NCBI RefSeq assembly: GCF_021440195.1
Contig: NZ_JAJTSZ010000005.1
Span: forward strand, 490,466 to 554,465
DNA length: 64,000 nt
Origin: Dyadobacter sp. CY356
GTDB lineage: Bacteria > Bacteroidota > Bacteroidia > Cytophagales > Spirosomataceae
Direction: 5' to 3'
The translations under genes were made by a program, and so were the position numbers. The notes beneath the pieces were generated by a model. That model had not been told where the DNA came from and did no database searches. It was given only the letters and a program-made list of their open reading frames with translations. Positions 16,912-26,438 of this stretch are shown here, piece by piece (position 1 is the first letter of the stretch; each line of letters starts with the position of its first letter).

Positions 16912-18039
16912 ATGATTAACATTTTTTTTCCTCCCAAGGAATTAATAAAGACTTCCGAGAAGATCGACATTATTCAGGTCCTTCGCGGAATTGCAGTAAT
17001 TATGGTCATTGTTTTTCATTTTAAAGACGTTATCAAACCCGGTGAATTTCTTAAAAAAGAGCTTGACTTTTTATTTGACTCAGGAGCGGCCGGTGTTGAT
17101 CTTTTTTTTGTAATTAGTGGATTCATAATGGTTTTCGTTACCAAAAAATCGGCAGGCGGAATACGATCTGCCAGAAATTTTCTCATCAAAAGAATTCTAC
17201 GAATCTGGCCTTTGTATATTATTTCAACGGTGGCTTATGCAATCATCGTCGCACCGGTAATAGAAAATATATCTCTTGATATCGCAACGAAGATCCTGAA
17301 AAGTATTTTCTTTATTCCATTAAGCTATCTTCATCCTCCATATTTCGGCTATGCTTACCTTGGTGTGGGATGGAGCCTTAATTACGAAATGTATTTTTAC
17401 GTATTGATCGCAATTTCCTTACTATCAGGAAAATACCGGTGGTTTGTTTTTCCGGTACTTATCATTTCAACACTAATAATTATTCCATTAGCTTTTGGAA
17501 ACCTGACATTCCGGCCTCTGGAAACACCTAATTATGGCTCGTTATGCATTAATTTGATCACCAATCCTATTATTTGGGAGTTTGTCTATGGGGCAATTAT
17601 CGGGCTGCTTTATATTACACCGGCTACTGCCAGGATTTTTCACGGCATTTTTCAATCACGAACAGTTATGATCACGGTTGTTGTTTTAGTGATGTGGCAG
17701 TATTTTTCCGGATTTTATGGAGGACATGGCCCATTCTACTGGGGACTTTCCATGGCTTTTCTTTTTATGGCACTTGTTTTTTATAACCGGGGAAGATCAA
17801 TAAAATATCCGACATGGCTTGTTTATCTGGGTGATATTTCTTTTTCGGTTTATGTTTGGCATGTTCCTATGGCAGTTTTTATTACTCACTTTTTTGAAGC
17901 ACTCTCAGTACCTTTGCTTTCCACGGGCACGCCGGCGTTTTTCCTTACGCTTTGTCTCACACTTATTTTTTCCCACGTTTCTTATCAATTATTGGAAAAG
18001 AAATTACATTCTTTTCTTGCAGCAAAACTTAAAGTCTAA
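16912..18039 (+). CDS. Acyltransferase family 3 membrane protein
   Basis: This 375-residue polytopic protein has about ten membrane segments. The N-terminal IQVLRGIAVIMVIVFHF contains the Arg and His pattern of the acyltransferase-3/OafA family, which O-acetylates exopolysaccharides, lipopolysaccharide O-units or glycolipids. GAAGVDLFFVISGFIMV is the second family motif. FSVYVWHVPM near the C-terminus is also typical. The acceptor is unknown, but two glycosyltransferases begin 1.4 kb downstream, suggesting modification of a surface glycan (inference). It converges on the esterase lipoprotein gene with a 20-bp gap. Confidence 0.9.
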   Translation: MINIFFPPKELIKTSEKIDIIQVLRGIAVIMVIVFHFKDVIKPGEFLKKELDFLFDSGAAGVDLFFVISGFIMVFVTKKSAGGIRSARNFLIKRILRIWPLYIISTVAYAIIVAPVIENISLDIATKILKSIFFIPLSYLHPPYFGYAYLGVGWSLNYEMYFYVLIAISLLSGKYRWFVFPVLIISTLIIIPLAFGNLTFRPLETPNYGSLCINLITNPIIWEFVYGAIIGLLYITPATARIFHGIFQSRTVMITVVVLVMWQYFSGFYGGHGPFYWGLSMAFLFMALVFYNRGRSIKYPTWLVYLGDISFSVYVWHVPMAVFITHFFEALSVPLLSTGTPAFFLTLCLTLIFSHVSYQLLEKKLHSFLAAKLKV

Positions 18040-18059
18040 ACCGGCCTTCCAGTCATTGC

Positions 18060-19178
18060 TTAGTTTATTTTCTTGTCAGAAATGACCGTGTACTTTTCAG
18101 AGACAATCTGCCGGTAATCTTTTTTCCAAAAACGTTTTACAAATAAGGCATAACGCTGTGAGATATATGCGTCAGGAAAACTTAATAAATGTCCGGTTTC
18201 CTTTTCATAGTTAAGTTCAAACGGCACATTGAATTTTACCAGTGTATCGGATGTAGCTTTCGCACCGGATATTACAGGATAGGAAGAACAAAAGAACAGC
18301 GGTCCGTTTTCGTAAGGCAAAACATTATCCCCGGTTCTTTGAAAAAATATAGTTGGCTTTGCCGTAACCGCCGAAAAGCTGCTGCCTTTCAGCAAACCAT
18401 AGCCCAAAGAAGTAAGCAGTGCTCTCAATTTAAATCTTTTGGCAGTTTGATGCGGATCCAGCGCACCCAATAATTTGACAATCCCGGGATGTAAAACTTC
18501 AAAATCAGCTTCTTTGGTGTATGCGAGCGCAGAAATTGTAATGTTGCCTGCACTGCTGCCCGCAAGAAATATCTGGGATACATCGATTCCCAGCGTTTCG
18601 GCATTGCTTGTAAAATAAAACAAAGCAGCGTAGGTGTCCTGAACTGCGCGGTAAATTGTTCGTATAAGTTCCTGCTTATTACTTCCGCAAATATTGGATT
18701 CACTACCTCCGGCAAATCCAAGACGGTAATTTATAGAGGCAGTGGCAAATCCTTTTTGTGCAAAATATTTCGCTTTTCCCATCTCATTATCCAGCGTTCC
18801 ATAAATAAAGGCGCCTTCATGGACAAAAAGTACAAACGGCCGCTTTTTAAGCGTATCCTGAGCTGGTGCGAGAAACGAAAAATCCAGATTAATTGCTTTA
18901 CCGGTATAGTCATTGGCTTTGTTATAAACACCCGTTTTTCCCGCCAAAGCCGATTCAGGAAAAATATCTACATCTCCGAACCGTGCAGAACTTCCAAAAA
19001 TACTGTCTGATTTATTGAGTGATGCAAAAGCGGTTGTATCAGGAAAAGGGAAAGCAATGGTATCCAGGGGATCCGTGGTACCTCCATCAGGATCAGGCTG
19101 GCTTTTGGAAGCGCAGGAAACTAAAACAAAAGTTGATATTGATATTATGACAAGCCGGATACAAATTTTATAAAGCAT
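18060..19178 (-). CDS. Esterase/lipase-like alpha/beta-hydrolase lipoprotein
   Basis: The 372-residue protein starts with a lipoprotein signal (lipobox LVSC, Cys22) at the ATG at 19178. An in-frame extension of 47 residues upstream has no signal-like start and is rejected. The hydrolase core has PFVLFVHEGAFIYGT, an oxyanion strand with HEG in place of HGG, then SINYRLGF, and the nucleophile S209 in LAGSSAGNITI. A late GHLLSF is a good candidate for the catalytic His. It resembles carboxylesterases and BD-FAE-type enzymes anchored to the envelope. The substrate is unknown; it could be an esterified glycan, given the neighbouring acyltransferase. Confidence 0.85.
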   Translation of the reverse strand: MLYKICIRLVIISISTFVLVSCASKSQPDPDGGTTDPLDTIAFPFPDTTAFASLNKSDSIFGSSARFGDVDIFPESALAGKTGVYNKANDYTGKAINLDFSFLAPAQDTLKKRPFVLFVHEGAFIYGTLDNEMGKAKYFAQKGFATASINYRLGFAGGSESNICGSNKQELIRTIYRAVQDTYAALFYFTSNAETLGIDVSQIFLAGSSAGNITISALAYTKEADFEVLHPGIVKLLGALDPHQTAKRFKLRALLTSLGYGLLKGSSFSAVTAKPTIFFQRTGDNVLPYENGPLFFCSSYPVISGAKATSDTLVKFNVPFELNYEKETGHLLSFPDAYISQRYALFVKRFWKKDYRQIVSEKYTVISDKKIN

Positions 19179-19350
19179 TAAGAATATGCGTTGAGCAAAT
19201 ACGTGCTGGTTAAAACGGAAAATTCCCCGGGTAAAAGTACTACTGAAAGCTAAGATTATTTCATAACAGAAAATAGAATACATATTAAATTTCCGGGTCA
19301 GGTAACCGATGGATAACAAAATTGCTAATTTTATTGTCTCTTTGCCGGAT

Positions 19351-19383
19351 TTGCTTGTCTTCCAGATAGAATCTTTATTTTTG
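19351..19383 (+). promoter_or_regulatory. Promoter of the glycosyltransferase/glycosidase operon
   Basis: TATTTTTG (19376-19383) is the -7 box. TTG at 19355-19357 lies 18 bp upstream, and another TTG at 19351 lies 22 bp upstream. The ATG is 27 bp downstream. Confidence 0.65.
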
Positions 19384-19410
19384 CCATATTAAACTATACG
19401 CCGCTTATTC

Positions 19411-20415
19411 ATGGATGTGTCCATTATCATTATCAATTACCGTACTCCGCAACTTATTATCAATTGTTTAAAATCAATATACCAGTATACATCCGGCGTC
19501 ACTTTTGAAATAATTGTAGTTGACAATGATCCTGAAAATGGGGGAAAACATACCGTATTGAGCCAATTTCCAGATATCAACTGGATAGATATGGCCTATA
19601 ATTCGGGATTTGGGCGAGCCAATAATGAAGGAATGAGGGTTGCAAAAGGCAGGTATTTTCTGATTTTAAATGCAGATACACTGGTTACTGATAATGTAAT
19701 AGGCCGTTGTCTGGAAAAAATGGAGAAGCAAAAAGACATTTCAGCCGCGGGTGCCTTGCAACTTTATGCAGACGGAAGTCCAATGCCATTTTATAAAAGC
19801 TTTAACGAATTTCATAAAACGTTTTTTATTTTACCTCCAAGCGGAATTATTGACCGCATTTTAAACAAATTATATCCCGAGCCTGAGTATAAAAATGACG
19901 GTCAGTGCGACTGGCTCGTAGGTGCTTTCGTTTTTGTCAGACGCGAAGCAGCTGAACTTTCCGGCAGATTTGACGAAGATTTTTTTATGTATGGTGAAGA
20001 TGTGGAATGGTCGGGCAGATTGGCAAAACAGGGTAAATTATGCTATTTCAAAGATTGTACTTTCATTCATCTTGAAAACGATAATCCTTTCCGCAGGACC
20101 AGCATTTCATGGATCAATCGGTTCAGTACACAAATGCAGGTTTCCAATATGCTTTGGTTAAGAAAACAATATGGCGTTGGCGCATATCTGCTGATGATAT
20201 TGCATTATGTTTCTATGATACCGGTACTTTTCCTATGGAAGATGCTTTTAAATATTAAACAGAAAAAAAATCCTTTCGGGCATCTAAAGACGCAGATTAT
20301 TTTTACACGTAAAACCATGGTTTTACTGCATTATTTCTGGCCGACACTTTTTGCCAAAAAGCATTTATTCAAAATAAAACCTTCCGAAAATATAGATTTA
20401 CTCACCATCTCATGA
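19411..20415 (+). CDS. Family 2 glycosyltransferase (rhamnosyltransferase-like)
   Basis: The 334-residue GT-A enzyme begins with the nucleotide-binding strand VSIIIINYRTPQLI and has IIVVDND, the NSGFGRANNEG motif, the DxD-like LILNADT, and the acceptor-side motif FFMYGEDVEWSGRL (ED-type catalytic base). This profile is typical of WbbL/rhamnosyltransferase-like GT2 enzymes that extend cell-surface polysaccharides. The C-terminal 90 residues contain a hydrophobic stretch (YLLMILHYVSMIPVLFLW) that may bind the membrane. The stop overlaps the next start by 4 bp (ATGA), so translation is coupled. Confidence 0.92.
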   Translation: MDVSIIIINYRTPQLIINCLKSIYQYTSGVTFEIIVVDNDPENGGKHTVLSQFPDINWIDMAYNSGFGRANNEGMRVAKGRYFLILNADTLVTDNVIGRCLEKMEKQKDISAAGALQLYADGSPMPFYKSFNEFHKTFFILPPSGIIDRILNKLYPEPEYKNDGQCDWLVGAFVFVRREAAELSGRFDEDFFMYGEDVEWSGRLAKQGKLCYFKDCTFIHLENDNPFRRTSISWINRFSTQMQVSNMLWLRKQYGVGAYLLMILHYVSMIPVLFLWKMLLNIKQKKNPFGHLKTQIIFTRKTMVLLHYFWPTLFAKKHLFKIKPSENIDLLTIS

Positions 20416-21545
20416 ATGTTAGCCAACGAAAAAAAATACTTTTTTTCACCCCGTACGCCACGCGTACCGGCTCTGAAATGCTCATTTATTACATCCTTAA
20501 ATATTTAGACCGAAGTAAGTTTGAGGCCGGGCTGGTTTCATTTGCAAAGGGAGAATTAATTAATGATCTGCCCGCTGATATTCCTGTTTTTATCGCTCCC
20601 GGCAGCTTTTCTTTTTCTCAGAAAATTGCTTTTCACATGGGATTTCATCCGATCCACAGAGCAATTAAAAAAATATCCAAGGACTTTCAGGCTGATCTTT
20701 GGTACGTAAACACGATCATGCTGACAGATGTTATCAAGATTGCAAATGAACTGCACGTTCCTGTTATCTCTCATATTCACGAACTTTCTGCCATGTATTC
20801 GCAGGTGAGCAGTCCTGATTTTGAGACGGTAATAAAAAATTCCGATCTGCTTGTAGGCTGTTCTGATATTGTTTGCACTTGTCTTAAAGAATCAGGAGGA
20901 AAAAGCGTTAAACGGTTATATCCCTTTGTGGATCTGGATGAGATTGTACCTGATCAGGAAAAAGTCCGTAAAATCAGACAGGATTGGGGGGCAGGGCCAA
21001 ATGATTTTGTCTGGATGATGTCCGGGACCTCATCGGAACGTAAAGGATTTGATTTATTGCCGGACATTGCCATGCAGATTCCTGAAAACGCCAGAGTACA
21101 TTTGGTATGGGTGGGAAGTCTGAGTCAGGATGGTTTGGTATATTGGACAAAAAAACGCTGTGAACAGCTAAAAAACGTCAAAGTTCATTTTACCGGTCCA
21201 CAAAAAGAAAATTACTATTCTTACATGGAAGCCGCAGACGGATTTATGCTCACTTCCCGGCAGGAACCTTTCGGTATGGTTTTAGTTGAAGCTGCGTGGT
21301 TAGGAAAACCAATTGTATCTTTCGCAAGCGGTGGCCCTACCGAGTTTTTAACACCGGGACTTGGTACCCTTGTACCGAATCTGGACATTCCGTTATTTGC
21401 AGAAAGTATATTGCAATGGAATCATAAAATATCAGGTTTTGATAAGGATTTCTCCCGCCGGAAAGCACTGGCATTTAGCGTTGAGCAAGGAGTATCTCAG
21501 TGGCAGGATATTGTTGAAAACTTCACAGCAGATAAGAATATTTAA
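20412..21545 (+). CDS. Family 4 glycosyltransferase
   Basis: This 377-residue GT-B enzyme has an N-terminal Rossmann domain opening KKILFFTPYATRTGSEM and HIHELSA in mid-domain. The C-terminal domain contains the GT4 hallmark TSRQEPFGMVLVEAAWLGKPIVSF (E-x7-E nucleotide-sugar site) preceded by FTGPQKENYYSYMEAADGF. It overlaps the GT2 start region by 4 bp and is followed 21 bp later by the secreted glycosidase-like gene. It probably acts with the GT2 on one cell-surface or exported glycan. Confidence 0.93.
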   Translation: MNVSQRKKILFFTPYATRTGSEMLIYYILKYLDRSKFEAGLVSFAKGELINDLPADIPVFIAPGSFSFSQKIAFHMGFHPIHRAIKKISKDFQADLWYVNTIMLTDVIKIANELHVPVISHIHELSAMYSQVSSPDFETVIKNSDLLVGCSDIVCTCLKESGGKSVKRLYPFVDLDEIVPDQEKVRKIRQDWGAGPNDFVWMMSGTSSERKGFDLLPDIAMQIPENARVHLVWVGSLSQDGLVYWTKKRCEQLKNVKVHFTGPQKENYYSYMEAADGFMLTSRQEPFGMVLVEAAWLGKPIVSFASGGPTEFLTPGLGTLVPNLDIPLFAESILQWNHKISGFDKDFSRRKALAFSVEQGVSQWQDIVENFTADKNI

Positions 21546-21566
21546 GTTAGTAAATCTGAGTATGAT

Positions 21567-24470
21567 ATGAATGAATTTCTGGTTTTCTGGGTTCCGCTCA
21601 GAAAAGTTACTGTGGCGATCATCGGGTTTATTTCTCTTTTAATTCATTTCAATTCATTTGGGACTGTTTTACAGAAAAACTCTGCGCGTGTGGAGGCTGT
21701 GGATACGCAGCGGTATCTGGCTTTGTTACTTCTGAATATTTCTGAAAATGAAACGCAGGGACCAGAACTGGATCTTATCAGAATGGCCAAACAGTATGGT
21801 TTAAATACGGTTTACCTTACTGTATCATGGGATAAAGTTTATCTTAATTCTCCAACAGACACGCCAAAATGGACCCGGTTCGATGACCAGGTCAAGCTGG
21901 CTACAAGTCTTGGAATGAAAGTGGCAATCCGCATTCACCTGGGCAGGCATACCACGCGCTATGAAAACTTTTGGAAACCACAGAATGGAGCTATTGACAA
22001 TTTTGGCAAAATACTTAATTCCGGATACAAGGACACATCCTTTGGGTTTGATCAGCAGGATATTGTCAAAAAAGGCATTGATTTTGTGAAGGAAGTTACA
22101 CAACGCTACAAATATCTTCAGACCCAGAAAAGCTTACTTTTTATCGCAGTTACCAATACACCTACACAGGAAGCAGGCTACCCGGCCTGGAACCTTGCCG
22201 ACGAAAAAGAAAAACCTGCTGCGTTTGATTATTCTCCAACCATGATATCAGGTTTCCGTACATGGCTTAGCACAAATTATAAAAAAATTGACCGCCTGAA
22301 TTATCTGTGGGGAACATCCTTCAAATCATTTGATCAGGCCTATGCACCAACAGCCAATTGGGATCCATTTTTCTCTTTTGGACAGCGCGCCGGAAAAGAC
22401 TGGTATTTATACAGACATCTTGTATTGAAAAATTATATCAATCAAATGATCGATGCTGTAAAATCTGTTGATAGTTCTATTAAATATTTATCCGATTTCG
22501 GCTCAGTTTATGATAATGCATCTGCAAGCAGAGGAACGCTGGCTTATAAAGATCTGAGTGAAAAGGCGGATGGTATCAAATCCAATGATGACCCTACGGC
22601 TGATCATCATTTTTCAATGGATATTTTGAGAAGTGAGGCTCCCGCCGATTTTATAGTAGGAAATGAGGCGTTTTACAATTCGACGCTGGGAGCTGGGGTA
22701 ACCGGCACTCAGATCAATGAAAATTTTTCTAACGGAGCCAATTTCATCTCCGTACTTGTTTCTACAACAACGGATATGCAGGTACTGGAATCTACGATCA
22801 GACAGGCCGGTACACGCTGGCTTAACACGCCTATGCAACCGGTCACTTACAGAGATTCAACCGGTTACCGGCTTTCTTCCGCAGTTGAAAAAGGAGGTTC
22901 GCAAAATGTAATATTTAACGACTGGTCAAAAAAGGCTTATGCCAATCCTGCCAGCCCAAAGCCGGTTCATATCAAACTAGTCGAAGATTTATTGTCTGCT
23001 GAATACTGGGTGGATGCGTCCAATCATGCACCTTACGTTTTCAGGCCGATCCCGATGCAGATTATTGCGGTTAATAAGGATTTCGCTTTCAGACTTCCTC
23101 TTGATACATTTTCTGATGGTGACGGTACTATTGTGAGCACGCGCGTCGGCGCATTACCAGCGTGGCTTAAATTTAACGCCGGCCAATTGACAGGCCGGCC
23201 AACTGCATTAGGTGATTTCAGAATATTGGTTCAGGGTGTGGATGACGAAGGTGCTACCGCTGACGCTTATCTTACAATCCGTGTGGATAGCAAGGATAAT
23301 ACAAACAAACCGCCAACGGTCAGCAGCAATTTCTCAAACCTGAAAGTTGCTGTTAATGAGCCTTTTACTTTCACTGTTCCAAAAACAGCTTTTGTAGATA
23401 GCGATGGAACCATAGCAAAAGTGGAAGCAAGTGAATTACCTTCCTGGCTCACATTTTCAAATGGCATTCTTACAGGCCGGCCAGCAGCAACCGGCGATTA
23501 CAGGATTTCATTTAAAGCATATGACAATCAGGATGCTTTTGTAGAAATATATTTCAACGTGCAGGTTGTCGAGCCTCAGTTCCTGAATAATCTTCCATAT
23601 ATCACAGCTACATTTCCTGATAAATATGCCCAGGTAAATCATCCGTTTACTTTCATTTTACCTTCTGATATTTTTGCTGATAGCGACGGTTATATCTCAT
23701 CGATTTCAGTACAAAACAGACCGTCCTGGCTGGATTTTTCGCTCAATGTCTTTTCCGGAACACCAACCGAAGAGGGTGAATACCGGTTAATCATCAGAGC
23801 TTATGACAATTCAGGCGGTTCCGTGGAAACGGTTTTGGTGATTAAAGTGGAAATTCCACAGATTCGTTTTGAAATAGTAAAAGGGGGACGTGCAGTTGAC
23901 CAAACCGTTATCCGATCACTAAGTGGAAATGACGTGTTGGCCTACGAGGATCTGCCGTCTTTATTAAATATTTATGCATACGGCAATTTCGAGTATGATC
24001 AGGTCAGTTTCAATTTGAACGGCCCCTATCGAAAAATCTCCACAACTTCGAAATTTCCCTATGCATTGTTTGAAGGAGAAACCGGATTTGCGCCATATGT
24101 TGGGCGATATACATTAACAGTGATAGCCTCTAATAAGGATTCCGCTGTTGTTACAAATTCAATTCAATTCAGTATTTCGTCAGGCGATTCTGTCAATATC
24201 ACTAAAAATATAACGGAATGGCAATTTTATCCGAACCCTGTTCAGGATATTTTTAATTTCAAATTACCTGATAACTCTGCGCTGGATCAGTATCAATATT
24301 CCATCGTTTACAGCACCGGACAGCGTATGCCGGTTTCAACCGGAATTACCATTCAGGATAATCTTGTTAACATGGATTTGACAAGGATGGGACTTACTTC
24401 GGGCATCTATTATGTTCGGGTAGAGTCTGATGGAAAACTTGTCAAACAGTTCCGGGTTTTCAAAAAATAA
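21567..24470 (+). CDS. Secreted beta-galactosidase-like protein with three Ig-like repeats and a T9SS tail
   Basis: This 967-residue modular protein is built as follows: N-terminal signal/hydrophobic segment (about 12-33); a TIM-barrel region (about 50-480) resembling clan-A/GH42-type beta-galactosidases (YGLNTVYLTVSWDKVY, ATSLGMKVAIRIH), with candidate acids E202 and E367; three tandem He-PIG/cadherin-like Ig domains (about 487-573, 583-668, 677-761), each ending GxL/FTGRP-type then DN/DD repeats; a further beta domain; and a C-terminal type IX secretion domain (WQFYPNPVQD through GIYYVRVESDGKLVKQFRVFKK, about 880-967). The type IX tail predicts export across the outer membrane. The catalytic glutamates are not in a canonical NE context, so activity is uncertain. 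Confidence 0.85.
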   Translation: MNEFLVFWVPLRKVTVAIIGFISLLIHFNSFGTVLQKNSARVEAVDTQRYLALLLLNISENETQGPELDLIRMAKQYGLNTVYLTVSWDKVYLNSPTDTPKWTRFDDQVKLATSLGMKVAIRIHLGRHTTRYENFWKPQNGAIDNFGKILNSGYKDTSFGFDQQDIVKKGIDFVKEVTQRYKYLQTQKSLLFIAVTNTPTQEAGYPAWNLADEKEKPAAFDYSPTMISGFRTWLSTNYKKIDRLNYLWGTSFKSFDQAYAPTANWDPFFSFGQRAGKDWYLYRHLVLKNYINQMIDAVKSVDSSIKYLSDFGSVYDNASASRGTLAYKDLSEKADGIKSNDDPTADHHFSMDILRSEAPADFIVGNEAFYNSTLGAGVTGTQINENFSNGANFISVLVSTTTDMQVLESTIRQAGTRWLNTPMQPVTYRDSTGYRLSSAVEKGGSQNVIFNDWSKKAYANPASPKPVHIKLVEDLLSAEYWVDASNHAPYVFRPIPMQIIAVNKDFAFRLPLDTFSDGDGTIVSTRVGALPAWLKFNAGQLTGRPTALGDFRILVQGVDDEGATADAYLTIRVDSKDNTNKPPTVSSNFSNLKVAVNEPFTFTVPKTAFVDSDGTIAKVEASELPSWLTFSNGILTGRPAATGDYRISFKAYDNQDAFVEIYFNVQVVEPQFLNNLPYITATFPDKYAQVNHPFTFILPSDIFADSDGYISSISVQNRPSWLDFSLNVFSGTPTEEGEYRLIIRAYDNSGGSVETVLVIKVEIPQIRFEIVKGGRAVDQTVIRSLSGNDVLAYEDLPSLLNIYAYGNFEYDQVSFNLNGPYRKISTTSKFPYALFEGETGFAPYVGRYTLTVIASNKDSAVVTNSIQFSISSGDSVNITKNITEWQFYPNPVQDIFNFKLPDNSALDQYQYSIVYSTGQRMPVSTGITIQDNLVNMDLTRMGLTSGIYYVRVESDGKLVKQFRVFKK

Positions 24471-24510
24471 AACTTAAAATTGTTTAAAAATATCTTCCGT
24501 TTTTCTTATT

Positions 24511-24526
24511 AGTATGCTTGCATAAT
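24511..24526. promoter_or_regulatory. Operator overlapping the -33 box of the acyl-CoA dehydrogenase promoter
   Basis: AGTATGC-TT-GCATAAT has one mismatch from the perfect palindrome. It overlaps the TTG (24518-24520), which lies 20 bp before the -7 box TATATTTG. The motif plus the next bases (ATATTA) recur identically in reverse at 60855-60870. Confidence 0.75.
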
Positions 24527-24548
24527 ATTAGGAAAGAGAATATATTTG
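24518..24548 (+). promoter_or_regulatory. Promoter of the acyl-CoA dehydrogenase gene
   Basis: TATATTTG (24541-24548) is a full-consensus -7 box with TTG at 24518-24520 as the -33 element, spacing 20 bp. It is flanked by two AGTATGC operators. Confidence 0.8.
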
Positions 24549-24561
24549 TTAAAAAATAAAT

Positions 24562-24577
24562 AGTATGCTTGCATACT
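24562..24577. promoter_or_regulatory. Second, perfect operator downstream of the -7 box
   Basis: AGTATGC-TT-GCATACT is a perfect 7+7 palindrome lying 13 bp past the -7 box, i.e. at or just after the expected transcription start. Two sites bracketing a promoter suit repression by a dimeric regulator. Confidence 0.8.
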
Positions 24578-24620
24578 ATAATTGATTTACGATTTGTAAA
24601 TAATAAAAATATCAATCATT

Positions 24621-26438
24621 ATGGCTGTTGCAGAAGATAAAAAAACGTCGATTAAGGGAGGGGAATTTTTAATTAAAGAAACACCCGCATCACAGATTTT
24701 TATTCCGGAAGAATTTAACGAGGAGCAACAAATGATTGCCGATACCTGTCGTGATTTTCTGCGCACAGAAGTTTGGCCAAGACTGAACGAAATAGACCAG
24801 GCAAAAAGTCCTGAGCTGATGTCGTCGTTGATGGATAAAGCCGGTGAACTGGGTTTGATGGGAACGGTAGTGCCAGAAGAATATGGCGGATTTGGAATGA
24901 ATTTTAATACCTCCATGCTGGTAGCAGAAGCAACCGGCGCGGGAAATTCATTTTCCGTTGCACTTTCAGCACACACCGGCATCGGAACTTTACCGATCGT
25001 ATATTATGGAAACGAATCTCAAAAAGCACAATATCTTCCAAAACTTGCTTCGGGAGAATGGAAAGCAGCCTACTGTTTGACTGAGCCAGATTCAGGATCG
25101 GACGCAAATTCGGGAAAAACAAAAGCAAAACTGAGCGAAGATGGAAAACATTATATCATCAACGGTCAGAAAATGTGGATAACAAATGGTGGTTTTGCTG
25201 ATGTTTTTATAGTTTTTGCCAAAGTAGTAGATGCGGGCGGACAAACGGATAAAAATTTATCTGCTTTCATTATAGAAAAAACCTTTGGTGGCATAACGAT
25301 GAATGAGCCGGAGCATAAAATGGGAATCAAAGGCTCGGACACACGCCAGATTTTCTTTAACGACTGCGCAGTTCCTGTGGAAAACATGCTTTCTGAACAA
25401 GGAAATGGTTTTAAAATTGCTGTAAATATTCTGAATATCGGCCGGATAAAACTGGCAGCTGCTGCACTTGGGGGATCCAAACAAGTGGCCCGGCAAGTGA
25501 TTAATTATGCCAATGAGCGCAAACAATTCGGCACTTCCATTTCGAATTTTGGCGCTATAAAACATAAATTGGCAGAAATGGCCGTTCGTATGTTCACGAC
25601 CGAATCTGCTGCTTACCGAGTTGGTCAAAACATTGATGATTTGATCATCACCCTGAAAGAAAAAGGTTTATCGGATGCTGATGCAAAACTCAAAGCGCTC
25701 GAAGAGCTGGCAATTGAATGTGCGATCATGAAAGTGCATGGCTCCGAAGTGCTGGATTATGTGGTGGATGAGGGCGTTCAGGTTTATGGTGGAATGGGTT
25801 ATTCTGCCGATGCGCCAATGGATCGCGCTTATCGTGACAGTCGTATCAACCGCATTTTTGAAGGAACCAATGAAATCAACAGGCTTTTGGTTTTTGATAT
25901 GCTTTTAAAACGCGCCATGAAAGGCCAGCTCGATTTGATGGGCCCGGCCATGGCAGTTGGAAAAGAGATCATGTCCATTCCTGATTTTGGTTTCGATGAA
26001 GACGAAACGCTTTTTGCAGCAGAAAAGAAAGTGATCAGAAATTTGAAAAAAGCGGTTTTGATGGTAGCCGGTGCTGCCGTTCAGAAATTTATGACCAAAC
26101 TATCCGACGAACAGGAAATTATCATGAATCTGGCCGATATGGTTATTGAAACCTATGTGGCTGAATCTGTTTTGCTTCGTGTAGAAAAAAGGATTGATTT
26201 ACTTGGAGCAGAGGCCAACACGCTGCAAAAAGATATTGCCCGGATATATTTGAATGAAGCCGTTGAGAAGGTAAATATTGCTGGAAAATCAGCCATTACC
26301 AGTTTTGCTGAAAGTGATGAACTGCGTGTCATGCTAATGGGTTTAAAACGTTTTACTAAAATTGAGCCATTGAACCTTAAAGACGCACGTCGCCGGATTG
26401 CAGACGCGCTGATTGCCAAAAATGATTATATTTTTTGA
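24621..26438 (+). CDS. Acyl-CoA dehydrogenase (long, VLCAD/ACAD9-like)
   Basis: This enzyme catalyses the first oxidative step of beta-oxidation, forming trans-2-enoyl-CoA and passing electrons to ETF. The 605-residue protein contains the classic core (residues about 30-435): FAD/substrate motifs AYCLTEPDSGSD and WITNGGFADVFIVFAK, R-rich NYANERKQFG, and the catalytic base E414 in NRIFEGTNEINR. About 170 extra C-terminal residues resemble the extension of very-long-chain ACADs (VLCAD/ACAD9). The start ATG at 24621 is 43 bp after the perfect operator. It is probably under the same regulator as the thiolase and the fadB-like gene. Confidence 0.94.
   Translation: MAVAEDKKTSIKGGEFLIKETPASQIFIPEEFNEEQQMIADTCRDFLRTEVWPRLNEIDQAKSPELMSSLMDKAGELGLMGTVVPEEYGGFGMNFNTSMLVAEATGAGNSFSVALSAHTGIGTLPIVYYGNESQKAQYLPKLASGEWKAAYCLTEPDSGSDANSGKTKAKLSEDGKHYIINGQKMWITNGGFADVFIVFAKVVDAGGQTDKNLSAFIIEKTFGGITMNEPEHKMGIKGSDTRQIFFNDCAVPVENMLSEQGNGFKIAVNILNIGRIKLAAAALGGSKQVARQVINYANERKQFGTSISNFGAIKHKLAEMAVRMFTTESAAYRVGQNIDDLIITLKEKGLSDADAKLKALEELAIECAIMKVHGSEVLDYVVDEGVQVYGGMGYSADAPMDRAYRDSRINRIFEGTNEINRLLVFDMLLKRAMKGQLDLMGPAMAVGKEIMSIPDFGFDEDETLFAAEKKVIRNLKKAVLMVAGAAVQKFMTKLSDEQEIIMNLADMVIETYVAESVLLRVEKRIDLLGAEANTLQKDIARIYLNEAVEKVNIAGKSAITSFAESDELRVMLMGLKRFTKIEPLNLKDARRRIADALIAKNDYIF

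Noticed and set aside
19179..19319. N-terminal extension of the esterase lipoprotein
   Set aside because: The lipoprotein signal begins at the ATG 19178; the extension would hide it.
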